From contig DBCM01000129.1 in assembly GCA_002293045.1 (NCBI GenBank), positions 43,037-83,005 on the forward strand: a DNA stretch of 39,969 nt. Reading direction: 5' to 3'. The position numbers and the translations under genes are program-made. The stretch is from Flavobacteriales bacterium UBA958 (GTDB lineage: Bacteria > Bacteroidota > Bacteroidia > Flavobacteriales_D > Crocinitomicaceae). This document shows positions 16,063 through 24,727 of the stretch, piece after piece; positions within the stretch are counted from its first letter, which is position 1, and every line of letters begins with the position of its first letter. The notes under the pieces were generated by a model that was not told the DNA's origin, did not search any database, and saw nothing but the letters and a program-made list of their open reading frames with translations.

Positions 16063-17151
16063 TCAAACATAGCCCAATAATTGCTTGTAGATTTTAAACG
16101 CATCGTGTTGTTTGAACGCCAGGGATAATAATAACTTCGATTCAAGTTTAGCATTCTCCCATTCTCCGTTATACATAAACGCTAAGCTTCCATGATGTCC
16201 ATACGTGAGCGCAAGAAAGGTGTAAATTACGGCTTGAAATTCTTTGTTGATTTCTTGAATCTGAAGCAAGGCGATACACTGTTCTTTCCATGCGATATGG
16301 TCTTGAAGGAGATGGTATTGTTCTGTATAAATTAATCCGCGACACCAGCGACCTACAAAGGCAAGTGCGAAATCTGCCTCTTTCCAGTCGGTAATTCGGT
16401 GTAAAATTTCATCGGTTCGAGATCGAATGGTTTTGCGTGGAATTTTATTTTGCAATAATTCAAGTTCGAAGGTTCTTGATATTAGATGGTAGTGCGCTGA
16501 TTGATGAATACTTGGATTGGCGAGGAGTTTATTTCCTTTAAGAATATCTTTACGCATTGTAAATACATTATGAAATACCAGAAGATCTTCACTGGATTGA
16601 TGATGTTTAATTAATTTGGTCAGTGCGTGTTGATAATGGTCGTATGGGTCATCTTCAAAAACAAAAAATTGAAATAATTCATAGGAAAGGTCCTTATGGC
16701 TTAATAGGTAATCAATCCCATCGGTTGAAGGTTTTTCTTTACCAAAAAAATGTAAGGCTACCGTTTGAGATTGAAGCTTGTAAAGCGTAGGGTAGTTTTC
16801 ATGTAAACTCAGCAAGTGATCAATTGCTGCACGTTCCTTTCCTGAACCTAGAAGCGCTTCTATAACCAATTGATTTTCCAGGTTTAAGCGGCGGAATGAG
16901 GCAAGTTGATTTTGAATTTCTAGAAAACTAGAATAATCCTCATATCCTAAAAGACCAACCAACTCATCTAAGGTGGAAGACCTTGCATGGGTTTTGATTT
17001 TTGCTAAACCAAAAATACGGCTTAAGGTAGTATAGGATACATAATACCCTTGTTTGATTAAAAGTTGTTCCAGCCTTCTGCAAGCGGCAATAGAGTTGAT
17101 CTGAAAACCAACGTGCTGTTCAAGGGCACTTTTTAATTGAATTAAGGACAT
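16063..17151 (-). CDS. Hypothetical protein with HTH-like N-terminus and helical repeats
   Basis: 362 residues from the ATG at 17151 (a TTG two codons earlier is dismissed). Residues ~1-80 (CRRLEQLLIKQGYYVSYTTLSRIFGL, then STLDELVGLLGYEDYSSFLEI) resemble a domain common in Bacteroidota in which a helix-turn-helix-like part is followed by a 'TLD-LA-YLGY-W-F' helix pair, suggesting DNA binding. The rest is alpha-helical with repeats of Leu/Ala/His-rich helices, perhaps a TPR-like scaffold; no catalytic motif is visible. No membrane segment or signal. It is convergent with the ATPase gene and divergent from a secreted-protein gene. Function unknown; regulator is an inference. Confidence 0.75.
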   Translation of the reverse strand: MSLIQLKSALEQHVGFQINSIAACRRLEQLLIKQGYYVSYTTLSRIFGLAKIKTHARSSTLDELVGLLGYEDYSSFLEIQNQLASFRRLNLENQLVIEALLGSGKERAAIDHLLSLHENYPTLYKLQSQTVALHFFGKEKPSTDGIDYLLSHKDLSYELFQFFVFEDDPYDHYQHALTKLIKHHQSSEDLLVFHNVFTMRKDILKGNKLLANPSIHQSAHYHLISRTFELELLQNKIPRKTIRSRTDEILHRITDWKEADFALAFVGRWCRGLIYTEQYHLLQDHIAWKEQCIALLQIQEINKEFQAVIYTFLALTYGHHGSLAFMYNGEWENAKLESKLLLSLAFKQHDAFKIYKQLLGYV

Positions 17152-17154
17152 ACC

Positions 17155-17162
17155 CAAAGATA
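17155..17162 (-). promoter_or_regulatory. -7 box for HTH-like gene
   Basis: TATCTTTG on the minus strand matches TAnnTTTG and lies three bases before the ATG at 17151, implying a leaderless or nearly leaderless transcript. TTTCGTTTT repeats lie upstream; a canonical -33 TTTG is not at the right distance. Confidence 0.5.
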
Positions 17163-17266
17163 CTTCTCGGATCTTTTCAATTGAAAACGAAACAAAAACG
17201 AAACAAAGATTCGAGGGTTAAGAGAAATTTGGAGGGTATTTTTGAATCATATTATTTCATAATTAT

Positions 17267-17803
17267 ATGCCAAGAGTTAGGCGGATATTGATTTTGTTCG
17301 TGATTATTTCTGAATTCTTTGTTTGTGCCCAAACCGACAAGCGCCGTGTCATGGCAAGCGCAGGAAGAATTGCCAAGCCTTTGAATCCCAGTATTTTTGG
17401 TGGGAACTATAGCCTGTCGTACACCTTGGGAGAACCCTTTATTTATGTGAATACGCCGGTGGGGTATACGACCACGCGCATGTGCAACGGCTTCCAACAA
17501 CCTGATGCCTTGATCCCAGTAGGGCCGGGGGTGGTGGTGCAAATGCCAACAGAACCCGTATTTAAGATCTATCCAAATCCCTTTGATGCGTATTCCATCA
17601 TTGAGGCCCCCGCAGCATATGCAGACCAGGAATTAAAACTACAACTCATCGACGCCAACGGGAAATTGGTATACGATGAAATCATGAAAGGAGCACGCCA
17701 CAAAGCAGATTATTCTACGGGTTTTGCTCCTGGAACTTATTTTCTTAACATTTATCAAATCACGGGTGAATTCATTCACCAAGTAAAACTCATTAAATCT
17801 TAG
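17267..17803 (+). CDS. Small secreted protein with type IX sorting domain
   Basis: 178 residues. A hydrophobic N-terminus (MPRVRRILILFVIISEFFVCAQ) is the signal peptide. Residues ~25-75 hold a conserved-looking segment (GGNYSLSYTLGEPFI, TRMCNGFQQPD) seen in many Bacteroidota surface proteins next to sorting domains. The last ~75 residues (VFKIYPNPFDAYSIIEA, LIDANGKLVYDEIM, GFAPGTYFLNIY, HQVKLIKS) form a type A sorting domain. It is little more than a short head plus the export tag. It ends two bases before the collagen-like gene, so the pair is one transcript; it may help secrete or anchor that partner, which has no such domain. Confidence 0.85.
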   Translation: MPRVRRILILFVIISEFFVCAQTDKRRVMASAGRIAKPLNPSIFGGNYSLSYTLGEPFIYVNTPVGYTTTRMCNGFQQPDALIPVGPGVVVQMPTEPVFKIYPNPFDAYSIIEAPAAYADQELKLQLIDANGKLVYDEIMKGARHKADYSTGFAPGTYFLNIYQITGEFIHQVKLIKS

Positions 17804-17805
17804 GC

Positions 17806-20800
17806 ATGAAAAAGAACCTAACCCTCCTGCTTTTATTGGCGTTAAGCTTGATACAAACGCTTTCGTATGCTCAAGCGCCCAACGGGATTAACTACCAAGC
17901 GGTGATACGAAACAACACAGGCACCTTGCAAAGCAATAAGCCGATGGCAATTCGGGTTAACATTAAACAAAATTCACCCAACGGAACGGTGGTTTTTTCG
18001 GAGCGACATAATGTAACTTCCGACCAATTTGGCTTGGTAAATTTTGTGATTGGCAACGGAACATTTTTGGGAGGAGGACCATTTGCGAACATTAACTGGG
18101 CTAACGGACCCTTTTATTTAGACCTTGGGGTAGCTTTTTCGGGCTTGCCAGCTCCAATTATTTACATGCCTTATGGCACCCAACAAATGATGAGTGTTCC
18201 CTATGCCTTGTATGCCAAGTCTTCGGGTAATTTAGTGAATCAATGGAAATATGGCGCAGGAGTGCCTGCAAGTAATCTAGGGCTGGTAGGTGATTATTAC
18301 CTAGATACAGCCACTGGTAATGTGTACACGAAAACGAACGGCACGACGTGGGTATTAATTTCCAACATCATGGGTCCGCAAGGTCCAATTGGATTAACCG
18401 GAGCAACAGGAGCAGCTGGTCCACAAGGTATTCAGGGAATTCAGGGTGTTGCCGGTCCAACAGGAGCTACAGGCTTGACCGGACCTCAAGGTCCAGCGGG
18501 GCCAACAGGAGCTACGGGAGCTACGGGTGCTGCAGGCGTAGCAGGTCCGCAAGGTCCTATTGGTTTGACAGGCCCTCAAGGTCCAATTGGCTTGACCGGT
18601 GCAGCGGGTGCTACTGGAGCCACGGGTCCACAAGGTCCAATTGGATTAACGGGCGCAACCGGCCTACAAGGTCCGGCCGGCGCAGCAGGAACTATTGGTC
18701 CGCAAGGCCCTATTGGCTTAACCGGTCCTCAGGGAATTCAAGGAGCAACAGGTCCTGCAGGAGCGAATGGTACCAACGGAACAGCCGTATTAAATGGAAT
18801 TACCAACCCCGTTGGTGGAACAGGAGTAAATGGTGATTTTTACATTAACACGGCCACCAATGAATTATTCGGACCCAAAGCCAACGGTGCTTGGCCAGCA
18901 GGTGTTTCCTTGGTTGGGCCTCAAGGTGCTACTGGAGCTATTGGTCCTCAGGGTCCTGTGGGTTTAACGGGATTGACGGGTCCTCAAGGTCCAATTGGAT
19001 TGACCGGTCCTGCGGGAGCTACTGGATTGACCGGCCCCCAAGGTCCAATTGGATTGACCGGTCCTACGGGAGCAACTGGATTGACCGGTCCCCAAGGTGC
19101 TGCTGGCGTAGTGGGTCCCCAGGGACCAATTGGTTTGACAGGTCCTCAGGGAATTCAAGGAGCAACAGGCCCTGCTGGATCGAATGGTACCAACGGAACA
19201 GCAGTATTAAATGGAATTACCAACCCCGCTGTTGGAACAGGAGTAAATGGAGACTTTTACATCAATACGGTCACCAATGAAATATTCGGTCCCAAAGCAA
19301 ATGGCACATGGCCAGCAGGAGTTTCGTTGGTTGGACCACAAGGTATTCAGGGAATTCAGGGTGTTGCCGGTCCAACAGGAGCTACCGGAGCAACGGGTGT
19401 TACAGGCTTGACCGGCGCAGCGGGTGCTACTGGAGCCACGGGTCCACAAGGTCCAATTGGTTTGACTGGCCCACAAGGACCAGCAGGAACGAATGGTACT
19501 AACGGAACGAACGGAACCGCTGTGCTAAACGGAATTACCAACCCCGCTGCGGGAACCGGCATCAATGGTGACTTTTACATTAACACGGCTACAAATACAC
19601 TATTTGGCCCTAAAGCCAACGGTACTTGGCCAGCAGGCGTTTCTTTGGTTGGGTCTCAAGGTGCAACCGGATTAACTGGCCCCCAAGGCCCGGCCGGCGT
19701 GGCAGGTCCGCAAGGTCCAATTGGTTTGACAGGTCCACAAGGTCCTCAGGGAATTCAAGGGATAGCGGGTCCTGCAGGAACGAATGGAGTTAACGGAACA
19801 GCCGTTTTAAACGGAATTACTAATCCTGTTGCAGGAATCGGTGTGAATGGTGACTTTTATATTAATACGGCAACCAATGAATTATTCGGTCCCAAAGCCA
19901 ACGGTGCCTGGCCAACAGGTGTTTCTTTGGTTGGTCCACAAGGAATTCAGGGTGTTGCTGGTCCTACTGGCGCTACTGGTCCTCAAGGTCCAGCGGGTAC
20001 AACAGGAGCTACAGGAGCAACGGGTCCACAAGGTCCTCAGGGAATTCAGGGTCCAGCTGGACAAAGTGGTAATTCTCTCTCCAATGGATTACAGCAAATA
20101 AATCACAGCCTACAAAATTTTTTGGGTCCACCTTCGAATAATATTAACAATGAAAATCATTATTTACCAATGGATTTTAAAATTGACTTATCTGGAAATT
20201 TAGTTCTTTTTGGTGGAGGCACAGGCTCCGTTATTTTTGATTCCATTGTGCATTCCAACCTAGCATCAATGACTTGCCTTCTGACTAAACTTGATAGCCT
20301 AGGGGAAGTGATCTGGTCAATTGTTACTCCGGTTTCAGGAATAAACTATGGTCCTTATGGACCCCACCATTTAATGGATGTTGATCAACAGAATAATATT
20401 TATATCAGTAATTCAGGAATTTTGTACAAATATTCTTCGGCCGGTGTCTTACTTTGGCAATTAGCCATTGATGGAAATAAAACTTTTGCTATTGGAGTTG
20501 ATTACCAAAATAATATTTTAGCTTTTTGTGGAAATACTTCAGGGGGCGCAAGTGGAAAGGTTAAAAAAGTATCTCCTCAAGGAAGTCTACTTTGGACATA
20601 CGATGTCGCCTTAAACGATGCCCAATACAATTCCGGATGTGATTTGGAGTTAGACGGTTCTGGTAATATTTATTATTCCTTCAATCGTGGTGGTACAGCT
20701 GGACATGAGGTTCATAAATTAAGTTCCAACGGCAATTTACTTTGGACTGCCAGCACCGCTAGTTGTAATAATACAACAGTAATATGTCCTAGTGCAGGAG

Positions 20801-21261
20801 CATTGTTTCTTTCTCACATAGGAAATGGCGTATTAACAGTTCTGGGCGGTTGGGCTAATCCTAACATTGCTGGCGTCTCAAACGGTATAATAAAATTAAA
20901 TGATGCCACAGGAGCTGTTGTCGCTGGAGGTTTTGGTTTTAATAATAATAATCAGGTATCAATGCTTTGTCGGCCTGTAGTCAAGGGTGGAGCAACCTAC
21001 TCGATACATGGGTTAAATTCAGTTTCAAGTGGTTGTTTTTTAATTAAATACAATGGGAGCAATGGGAATAGTTTGAGGTTAACTTTGCCAGGGTCAACTA
21101 TGTACAAATCCTTTATTGATTTTAGCAATTCCGGAAGTTCATATATTGTTTACAACAGACCATCAAATCATCTAATGCAATTATCAGATGATTTATCCAA
21201 TATTGTCCCCGTATCAATATCAGGTAATACAGGATTGTCAATAATTAAATTTAACCCTTAA
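17806..21261 (+). CDS. Collagen-like repeat surface protein
   Basis: 1151 residues. Signal peptide 1-22 (MKKNLTLLLLLALSLIQTLSYA). Residues ~23-185 are the conserved N-terminal domain of Bacteroidota collagen-like proteins (APNGINYQAVIRNNTG, SVPYALYAKSSG). From ~190 to ~757 five Gly-X-Y blocks (units such as GPQGPIGLTGATGAAG) alternate with four copies of a ~50-residue module (NGTAVLNGITNP, GVNGDFYINTATNELFGPKANG, WPAGVSLVG) at about 321-371, 459-509, 562-615 and 659-709. Residues ~758-1151 form a propeller-like domain with strands such as GEVIWSIVT, GVLLWQLAI and GSLLWTYDV. No type IX sorting domain is visible, so its anchoring is unclear. Long frames in other readings here are artefacts of the repeat. 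Likely a fibrous surface or adhesion protein. Confidence 0.92.
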   Translation: MKKNLTLLLLLALSLIQTLSYAQAPNGINYQAVIRNNTGTLQSNKPMAIRVNIKQNSPNGTVVFSERHNVTSDQFGLVNFVIGNGTFLGGGPFANINWANGPFYLDLGVAFSGLPAPIIYMPYGTQQMMSVPYALYAKSSGNLVNQWKYGAGVPASNLGLVGDYYLDTATGNVYTKTNGTTWVLISNIMGPQGPIGLTGATGAAGPQGIQGIQGVAGPTGATGLTGPQGPAGPTGATGATGAAGVAGPQGPIGLTGPQGPIGLTGAAGATGATGPQGPIGLTGATGLQGPAGAAGTIGPQGPIGLTGPQGIQGATGPAGANGTNGTAVLNGITNPVGGTGVNGDFYINTATNELFGPKANGAWPAGVSLVGPQGATGAIGPQGPVGLTGLTGPQGPIGLTGPAGATGLTGPQGPIGLTGPTGATGLTGPQGAAGVVGPQGPIGLTGPQGIQGATGPAGSNGTNGTAVLNGITNPAVGTGVNGDFYINTVTNEIFGPKANGTWPAGVSLVGPQGIQGIQGVAGPTGATGATGVTGLTGAAGATGATGPQGPIGLTGPQGPAGTNGTNGTNGTAVLNGITNPAAGTGINGDFYINTATNTLFGPKANGTWPAGVSLVGSQGATGLTGPQGPAGVAGPQGPIGLTGPQGPQGIQGIAGPAGTNGVNGTAVLNGITNPVAGIGVNGDFYINTATNELFGPKANGAWPTGVSLVGPQGIQGVAGPTGATGPQGPAGTTGATGATGPQGPQGIQGPAGQSGNSLSNGLQQINHSLQNFLGPPSNNINNENHYLPMDFKIDLSGNLVLFGGGTGSVIFDSIVHSNLASMTCLLTKLDSLGEVIWSIVTPVSGINYGPYGPHHLMDVDQQNNIYISNSGILYKYSSAGVLLWQLAIDGNKTFAIGVDYQNNILAFCGNTSGGASGKVKKVSPQGSLLWTYDVALNDAQYNSGCDLELDGSGNIYYSFNRGGTAGHEVHKLSSNGNLLWTASTASCNNTTVICPSAGALFLSHIGNGVLTVLGGWANPNIAGVSNGIIKLNDATGAVVAGGFGFNNNNQVSMLCRPVVKGGATYSIHGLNSVSSGCFLIKYNGSNGNSLRLTLPGSTMYKSFIDFSNSGSSYIVYNRPSNHLMQLSDDLSNIVPVSISGNTGLSIIKFNP
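18766..19932 (+). repeat. Four non-collagen modules interspersed in Gly-X-Y blocks
   Basis: Four near-identical modules of ~153-161 bp lie at about 18766-18918, 19181-19332, 19490-19650 and 19780-19932, separated by Gly-X-Y blocks of differing length. Each encodes AVLNGITNP, then NGDFYIN and LFGPKANG. A degenerate ancestor-like copy (GDYYLDTATGNVYTKTNGTTW) precedes the first collagen block near 18290. High DNA identity suggests recent duplication or ongoing recombination. Confidence 0.85.
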
Positions 21262-21275
21262 TAACTTCCCCACCC

Positions 21276-21746
21276 CTACCTAAACGAAAACTTTCGCTGC
21301 AGAAAGTAACTGATCGTGACCACAACCACAGAAGCAAAGACATTGCACAGCGAAGCATTCCATGCAAAGGTGTCCACCATGAGTTTGATGAGGATCCAGT
21401 TGACGGTCGCTGAAATCAAGGCACTCAATCCGTAGCGGAAAAATTGTACCCGACCCTTTAATTGACTTTCAGTAAATACCACATAGCGCATCATCAGGAA
21501 CCCAAATAAAAAGCTAAAGACACCACAAATCGCCGCAATTACAGAATAGCTATGCACCGGGTGATCAAACAAAGGCAGTTCAACGGTTTTACGGTTGATG
21601 ACCCAATGGTCAAGCACCCAGAATAATACCCATCCCAAGACTAAATTGGTAGATCCAGCTACTGCATAGTAATAGGTGGTTTTGTCGAAGATTTTCGAAA
21701 CCAGGGGGTAAAAGAAATCAAGGAAGGCGCGGATAAAGCGAATCAT
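21276..21746 (-). CDS. GtrA-like membrane protein
   Basis: 156 residues with four predicted transmembrane helices: ~24-46 (YYAVAGSTNLVLGWVLFWVLD), ~66-88, ~103-123 and ~130-150. The spacing and the ends (RFIRAFLDFFYPL at the start, ISYFLQRKFSFR at the end) match the GtrA/DPMS_TM family, small inner-membrane proteins that take part in flipping or handling polyprenyl-linked sugars for cell-surface polysaccharides. It starts one base after the DUF2797 stop, so it is the last gene of the gldB-gldC-DUF2797 transcript. Confidence 0.88.
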   Translation of the reverse strand: MIRFIRAFLDFFYPLVSKIFDKTTYYYAVAGSTNLVLGWVLFWVLDHWVINRKTVELPLFDHPVHSYSVIAAICGVFSFLFGFLMMRYVVFTESQLKGRVQFFRYGLSALISATVNWILIKLMVDTFAWNASLCNVFASVVVVTISYFLQRKFSFR

Positions 21747-21747
21747 A

Positions 21748-22521
21748 TCATTTCCATTCTACTTCATAGCCGGTGTGCCTACGAATATTTAATACTAAAT
21801 AATGGTCTATATACAAATATTGGCCACGAATTCCCGTGAGTCGGCCGTGTACTCGTGGTTCTTTGTCGAGGGTTAAAGAGGCCACTTTTTCTGGGTATGC
21901 CAACACGGGATAATTGAACGAATACAGGGTCTCATCCTCGGTGAAATACTGCCCAATGTCCTCCGGCAGTTGGTCCAATAATTTCCATTTCTCTTCCACT
22001 AAATCAATGGATTGACCTTGAATATCCCGCAACATGTTTTGCCAATTGGTTTTGTCGCTGTACATCTCTTTGAGGGCGACTTCAATGACCCCGGCTAGGT
22101 AACGGTTCGGAGTTTCCGCTAAGATGATGGCTTCTCGGGCGCCTTGGTCAATCCAGCGGGTGGGCATTTGTGTTACGCGCGTTACACCCACTTTTACTTG
22201 GTCCGTAGCCGCCAAGTACACGTAATGCGGTTGGTTGTGGTTTTTTTCTTCGTAGGCTAAATCCCTTCCTTTCCCTAAATGGGCTTCACACAATTCCGGG
22301 TGCAAGATGCACGGACTCGCTTCAGGCGCCGCTAAAAAACAGGGATAACAAAATCCTTCACCAAAAGATTTATTCGTGGATTTGGAACATTTCCTGCAGA
22401 CGATGTTTCCTGTATATTGAATCAGGATTTCTGTTCCAATACGTTCGTTCAGTGAGGTGCCATCGGCTAAAAAATACTGAACCGTATTCGCATGTTTGGT
22501 ATGAAGTTTTTCTAAAATCAT
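21748..22521 (-). CDS. DUF2797 domain-containing protein
   Basis: 257 residues. The N-terminal ~90 residues contain two Cys pairs (CRKCSK and CYPC) and further Cys (SPCILHPELC), likely a zinc-binding part. Then YVYLAATDQVKVGVTRVTQ, MPTRWIDQGA and a conserved Glu in GVIEVALKEMY resemble a GIY-YIG-like nuclease fold, as I recall for DUF2797. Residues ~195-257 form a C-terminal beta-rich part. No function is established to my knowledge. It overlaps the gldC stop by four bases, so it is translated with the gliding genes; this pairing may be only regulatory. Confidence 0.9.
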   Translation of the reverse strand: MILEKLHTKHANTVQYFLADGTSLNERIGTEILIQYTGNIVCRKCSKSTNKSFGEGFCYPCFLAAPEASPCILHPELCEAHLGKGRDLAYEEKNHNQPHYVYLAATDQVKVGVTRVTQMPTRWIDQGAREAIILAETPNRYLAGVIEVALKEMYSDKTNWQNMLRDIQGQSIDLVEEKWKLLDQLPEDIGQYFTEDETLYSFNYPVLAYPEKVASLTLDKEPRVHGRLTGIRGQYLYIDHYLVLNIRRHTGYEVEWK

Positions 22522-22853
22522 TCCCTTGGCAGTATATTCATTTTATCTGCAAAATGATAACAATAGTCGCGAAGGTCTTCGCATATATTTCCCTCACCGG
22601 TTGCTTTCTCGAAGCTGTCTGCCATGGTCAATAAGGTTTGATGAAAGAACTGTTTCATTTCATCCACAGTCATGTCTTCGGTCCATAAGTCTATGCGTAA
22701 GGTGTTATTCTCTTTGGCATCCCAGAGGGATAAGAAAAAGGCTTTAGTGGGTGCGTCTTTATGTCCGCTGTCGGCCGCAGACCATTGGATGGATTCAGGT
22801 ACATTGTTTTCGTTCAATGCCACGGAAAGTTCGATGGTAGATGTTTTTTTCAT
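22518..22853 (-). CDS. gldC: Gliding motility protein GldC
   Basis: 111 residues from the ATG at 22853 (MKKTSTIELSVALNENNVPESIQW). An ATG eight codons upstream is in frame but would overlap gldB more and does not fit the family start. The body (APTKAFFLSLWDAKENNTLRIDLWT and DEMKQFFHQTLLTMADSFEKAT) matches GldC, a small soluble protein that in Flavobacterium johnsoniae aids gliding but is not absolutely needed. It directly follows gldB, the standard gldBC order, and overlaps DUF2797 by four bases. Confidence 0.93.
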   Translation of the reverse strand: MKKTSTIELSVALNENNVPESIQWSAADSGHKDAPTKAFFLSLWDAKENNTLRIDLWTEDMTVDEMKQFFHQTLLTMADSFEKATGEGNICEDLRDYCYHFADKMNILPRE

Positions 22854-22854
22854 G

Positions 22855-23877
22855 TTATTTTTTTTCAGGCGCCTCATACCCCTGAAGGATTTTCAGGTAG
22901 GGGGTTTGTTGTAATTGTGCTAAGCTAAGGGTGTGTTGTTCCATGTATTGTTTAACCATGCGGTAGCCTAAAAACTGTCCCATCCGATCCGGGCTTTCTT
23001 GTGGTAATCCGCGGGTGAATGGCCCTTCATGCAATAAACTTTGCTTGGCGTCTTCGCCTGTATTATAAAGCAATTGCTCGTCAACGATGTACTTCCAAAG
23101 TGCACCTTCACTGGTGATTGCCCAATCATACTCTTTGCTGGTATATCGGAGAATTATCGCCTCGTTTTCCTGGGGTAAGCACGCCGAAGTAATAAATAAC
23201 AACTTCCCCCAACGGATCATTTCCGTTGCGTAGTTTTCTTTGGTTTCTTCTATGTAATGGGTGCTTAACCAACCAATTACCGCATCTCGTTCCATGAATT
23301 GAGGGGCCATGCCTTCTTTAATCCAGGAAAAGAAGCGGTCGTTTGGCAATTCCTTGATGACATCTGTTTTATCGCCTAAATAGCGTTCCAATCCGATGGC
23401 GATTGATTTTTCTGAGCAGAATACCGAGCTAGTAAATCCTGAATTTATCCAGAAAATGTGCTGCGGAACAGGAGATTTTTTGAAATGATATTTCATGCGT
23501 TTGAACGCGTCGCTTAGGGATGCTTGGTGGGTTGGTAATTTTTTCCCGAATTGATTCTCGATGCGTTGTTCCAATCGAATCACGAACGGATCCTGGTTGT
23601 ATCGATTCATGCCATTGATAAAGCTGGAGTCTGGGTTTAATCTAATCCCATAGCAGTATCCAAATAAATACCCGGCAATGTCTTTATCAAGCTTCCCCAG
23701 CTCGTTTCGATGGCTAAGTAGTGCGTTTGGTTTGGAGCTAGCAAGTACCGAATCACTGTGATGAAACGTAAGGGGTAGGGTAATATCGCTTACATCTACG
23801 TCATACGGATTGCTGTTGCATGCCGAAAGAATTAGGATCAATGAAAATAAAAGGAAGGAATTTCTGAAGAAACCCAT
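22855..23877 (-). CDS. gldB: Gliding motility lipoprotein GldB
   Basis: 340 residues. MGFFRNSFLLFSLILILSAC is a lipoprotein signal with lipobox LSAC (Cys20 the lipid site). The mature protein carries the GldB features: a segment IAGYLFGYCYGIRLNPDSSFING, a zincin-like PQHIFWINSGFTSSVFCSEKSIAIGLERYLGD region (~138-175), and QFLGYRMVKQYMEQH near the C-terminus. In F. johnsoniae GldB is needed for gliding and is tied to type IX secretion. It is the first gene of a four-gene minus-strand transcript and is divergent from an outer-membrane protein gene with a 50-bp gap. Confidence 0.95.
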   Translation of the reverse strand: MGFFRNSFLLFSLILILSACNSNPYDVDVSDITLPLTFHHSDSVLASSKPNALLSHRNELGKLDKDIAGYLFGYCYGIRLNPDSSFINGMNRYNQDPFVIRLEQRIENQFGKKLPTHQASLSDAFKRMKYHFKKSPVPQHIFWINSGFTSSVFCSEKSIAIGLERYLGDKTDVIKELPNDRFFSWIKEGMAPQFMERDAVIGWLSTHYIEETKENYATEMIRWGKLLFITSACLPQENEAIILRYTSKEYDWAITSEGALWKYIVDEQLLYNTGEDAKQSLLHEGPFTRGLPQESPDRMGQFLGYRMVKQYMEQHTLSLAQLQQTPYLKILQGYEAPEKK

Positions 23878-23927
23878 GGAATTGTATTATTTTTAATTTT
23901 GTCAAAAATACTATATTCTAAAACCTT

Positions 23928-24725
23928 ATGAAAAAAGTCGCTTCTTTTTGTTTCTTAAGCTTGATGTTGAGCTTGGGAGCTAATTCAACATTTGCCCAAG
24001 ATTCAGCTCCTCGCAGATTGCAAGCAGGTATGACGGGAAATTTTGGAATTAATATGGTAAAACCAACAGATTCATATTTCAATTCAGCTCCTTTTAACCA
24101 CGACTTATCTGTAGGAATGATTTTTAATACGAGTTTTAAGAACGCACCGAATTTGGGGATTTCGACGGGCTTTGAATTTGAATTTACTAAGTTGAATTAT
24201 GAAGCCGCAGATTCCGTGTATTACCGATATGCGGGTGCAAATATCTTGCATCAAGATGAGCAAGGTGGGACTTCTTATTTATTAACGGATCGTCAGTATA
24301 GCACCGTTGGGGTAGCCATTCCTTTCATGATGTTATTTCGGATGGACCCAATCGGCGATTGGAAGATTTTTGCCAAGTTTGGAATTAGAAATTCCTTTAT
24401 GGTATCGCAACGGATCAACGACCGTGGGTTTGATGTGGGTTCCGATGCAACTGGACTTACTTTTACGGCCAAAGAAAATGCAAATTTAAAATCCTTTGGG
24501 GATCAATTTTTCTATAAAGGGTCGGTTGGTTTCTCAGCGGGTGCAGAATGGAATTTTATTGGATCTACCTCCTTGGTTCCCGAGTTCGGATTCTTTTATG
24601 GCTTGACCCCTCTTCATTTCCGTGCCATCGAAGACAATTACACCTTTAGTGATGCTTCAGGAAGGTATTTTTACCAAAAAGCACGACAGAATCAATTGAT
24701 TTTAAAGGTTTCTTTGTTATTCTAA
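23928..24725 (+). CDS. Outer-membrane beta-barrel protein
   Basis: 265 residues. Signal peptide MKKVASFCFLSLMLSLGANSTFA. The mature part has alternating strands and ends in a hydrophobic strand closing with Phe (LILKVSLLF), the usual signal for outer-membrane barrel assembly. Strands such as MTGNFGINMV, NLGISTGFEFEF, VGVAIPFMMLF, KIFAKFGIRNSF and GSVGFSAGAEWNF are seen. It resembles PorT-like or OmpA-barrel-like proteins of Bacteroidota, but I cannot assign it. It lies between gldB (divergent) and nadE (two bases downstream, same strand); a role in the gliding/secretion machinery is possible only by position. Confidence 0.85.
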   Translation: MKKVASFCFLSLMLSLGANSTFAQDSAPRRLQAGMTGNFGINMVKPTDSYFNSAPFNHDLSVGMIFNTSFKNAPNLGISTGFEFEFTKLNYEAADSVYYRYAGANILHQDEQGGTSYLLTDRQYSTVGVAIPFMMLFRMDPIGDWKIFAKFGIRNSFMVSQRINDRGFDVGSDATGLTFTAKENANLKSFGDQFFYKGSVGFSAGAEWNFIGSTSLVPEFGFFYGLTPLHFRAIEDNYTFSDASGRYFYQKARQNQLILKVSLLF

Positions 24726-24727
24726 GG

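Noticed and set aside
18348..20101. Several long ORFs in other frames on both strands (e.g. 18348-18836, 18891-19280, 19356-19565)
   Set aside because: They lie inside the Gly-X-Y coding repeats and arise because the repeated codons lack stops in other frames; composition is extreme and not protein-like.
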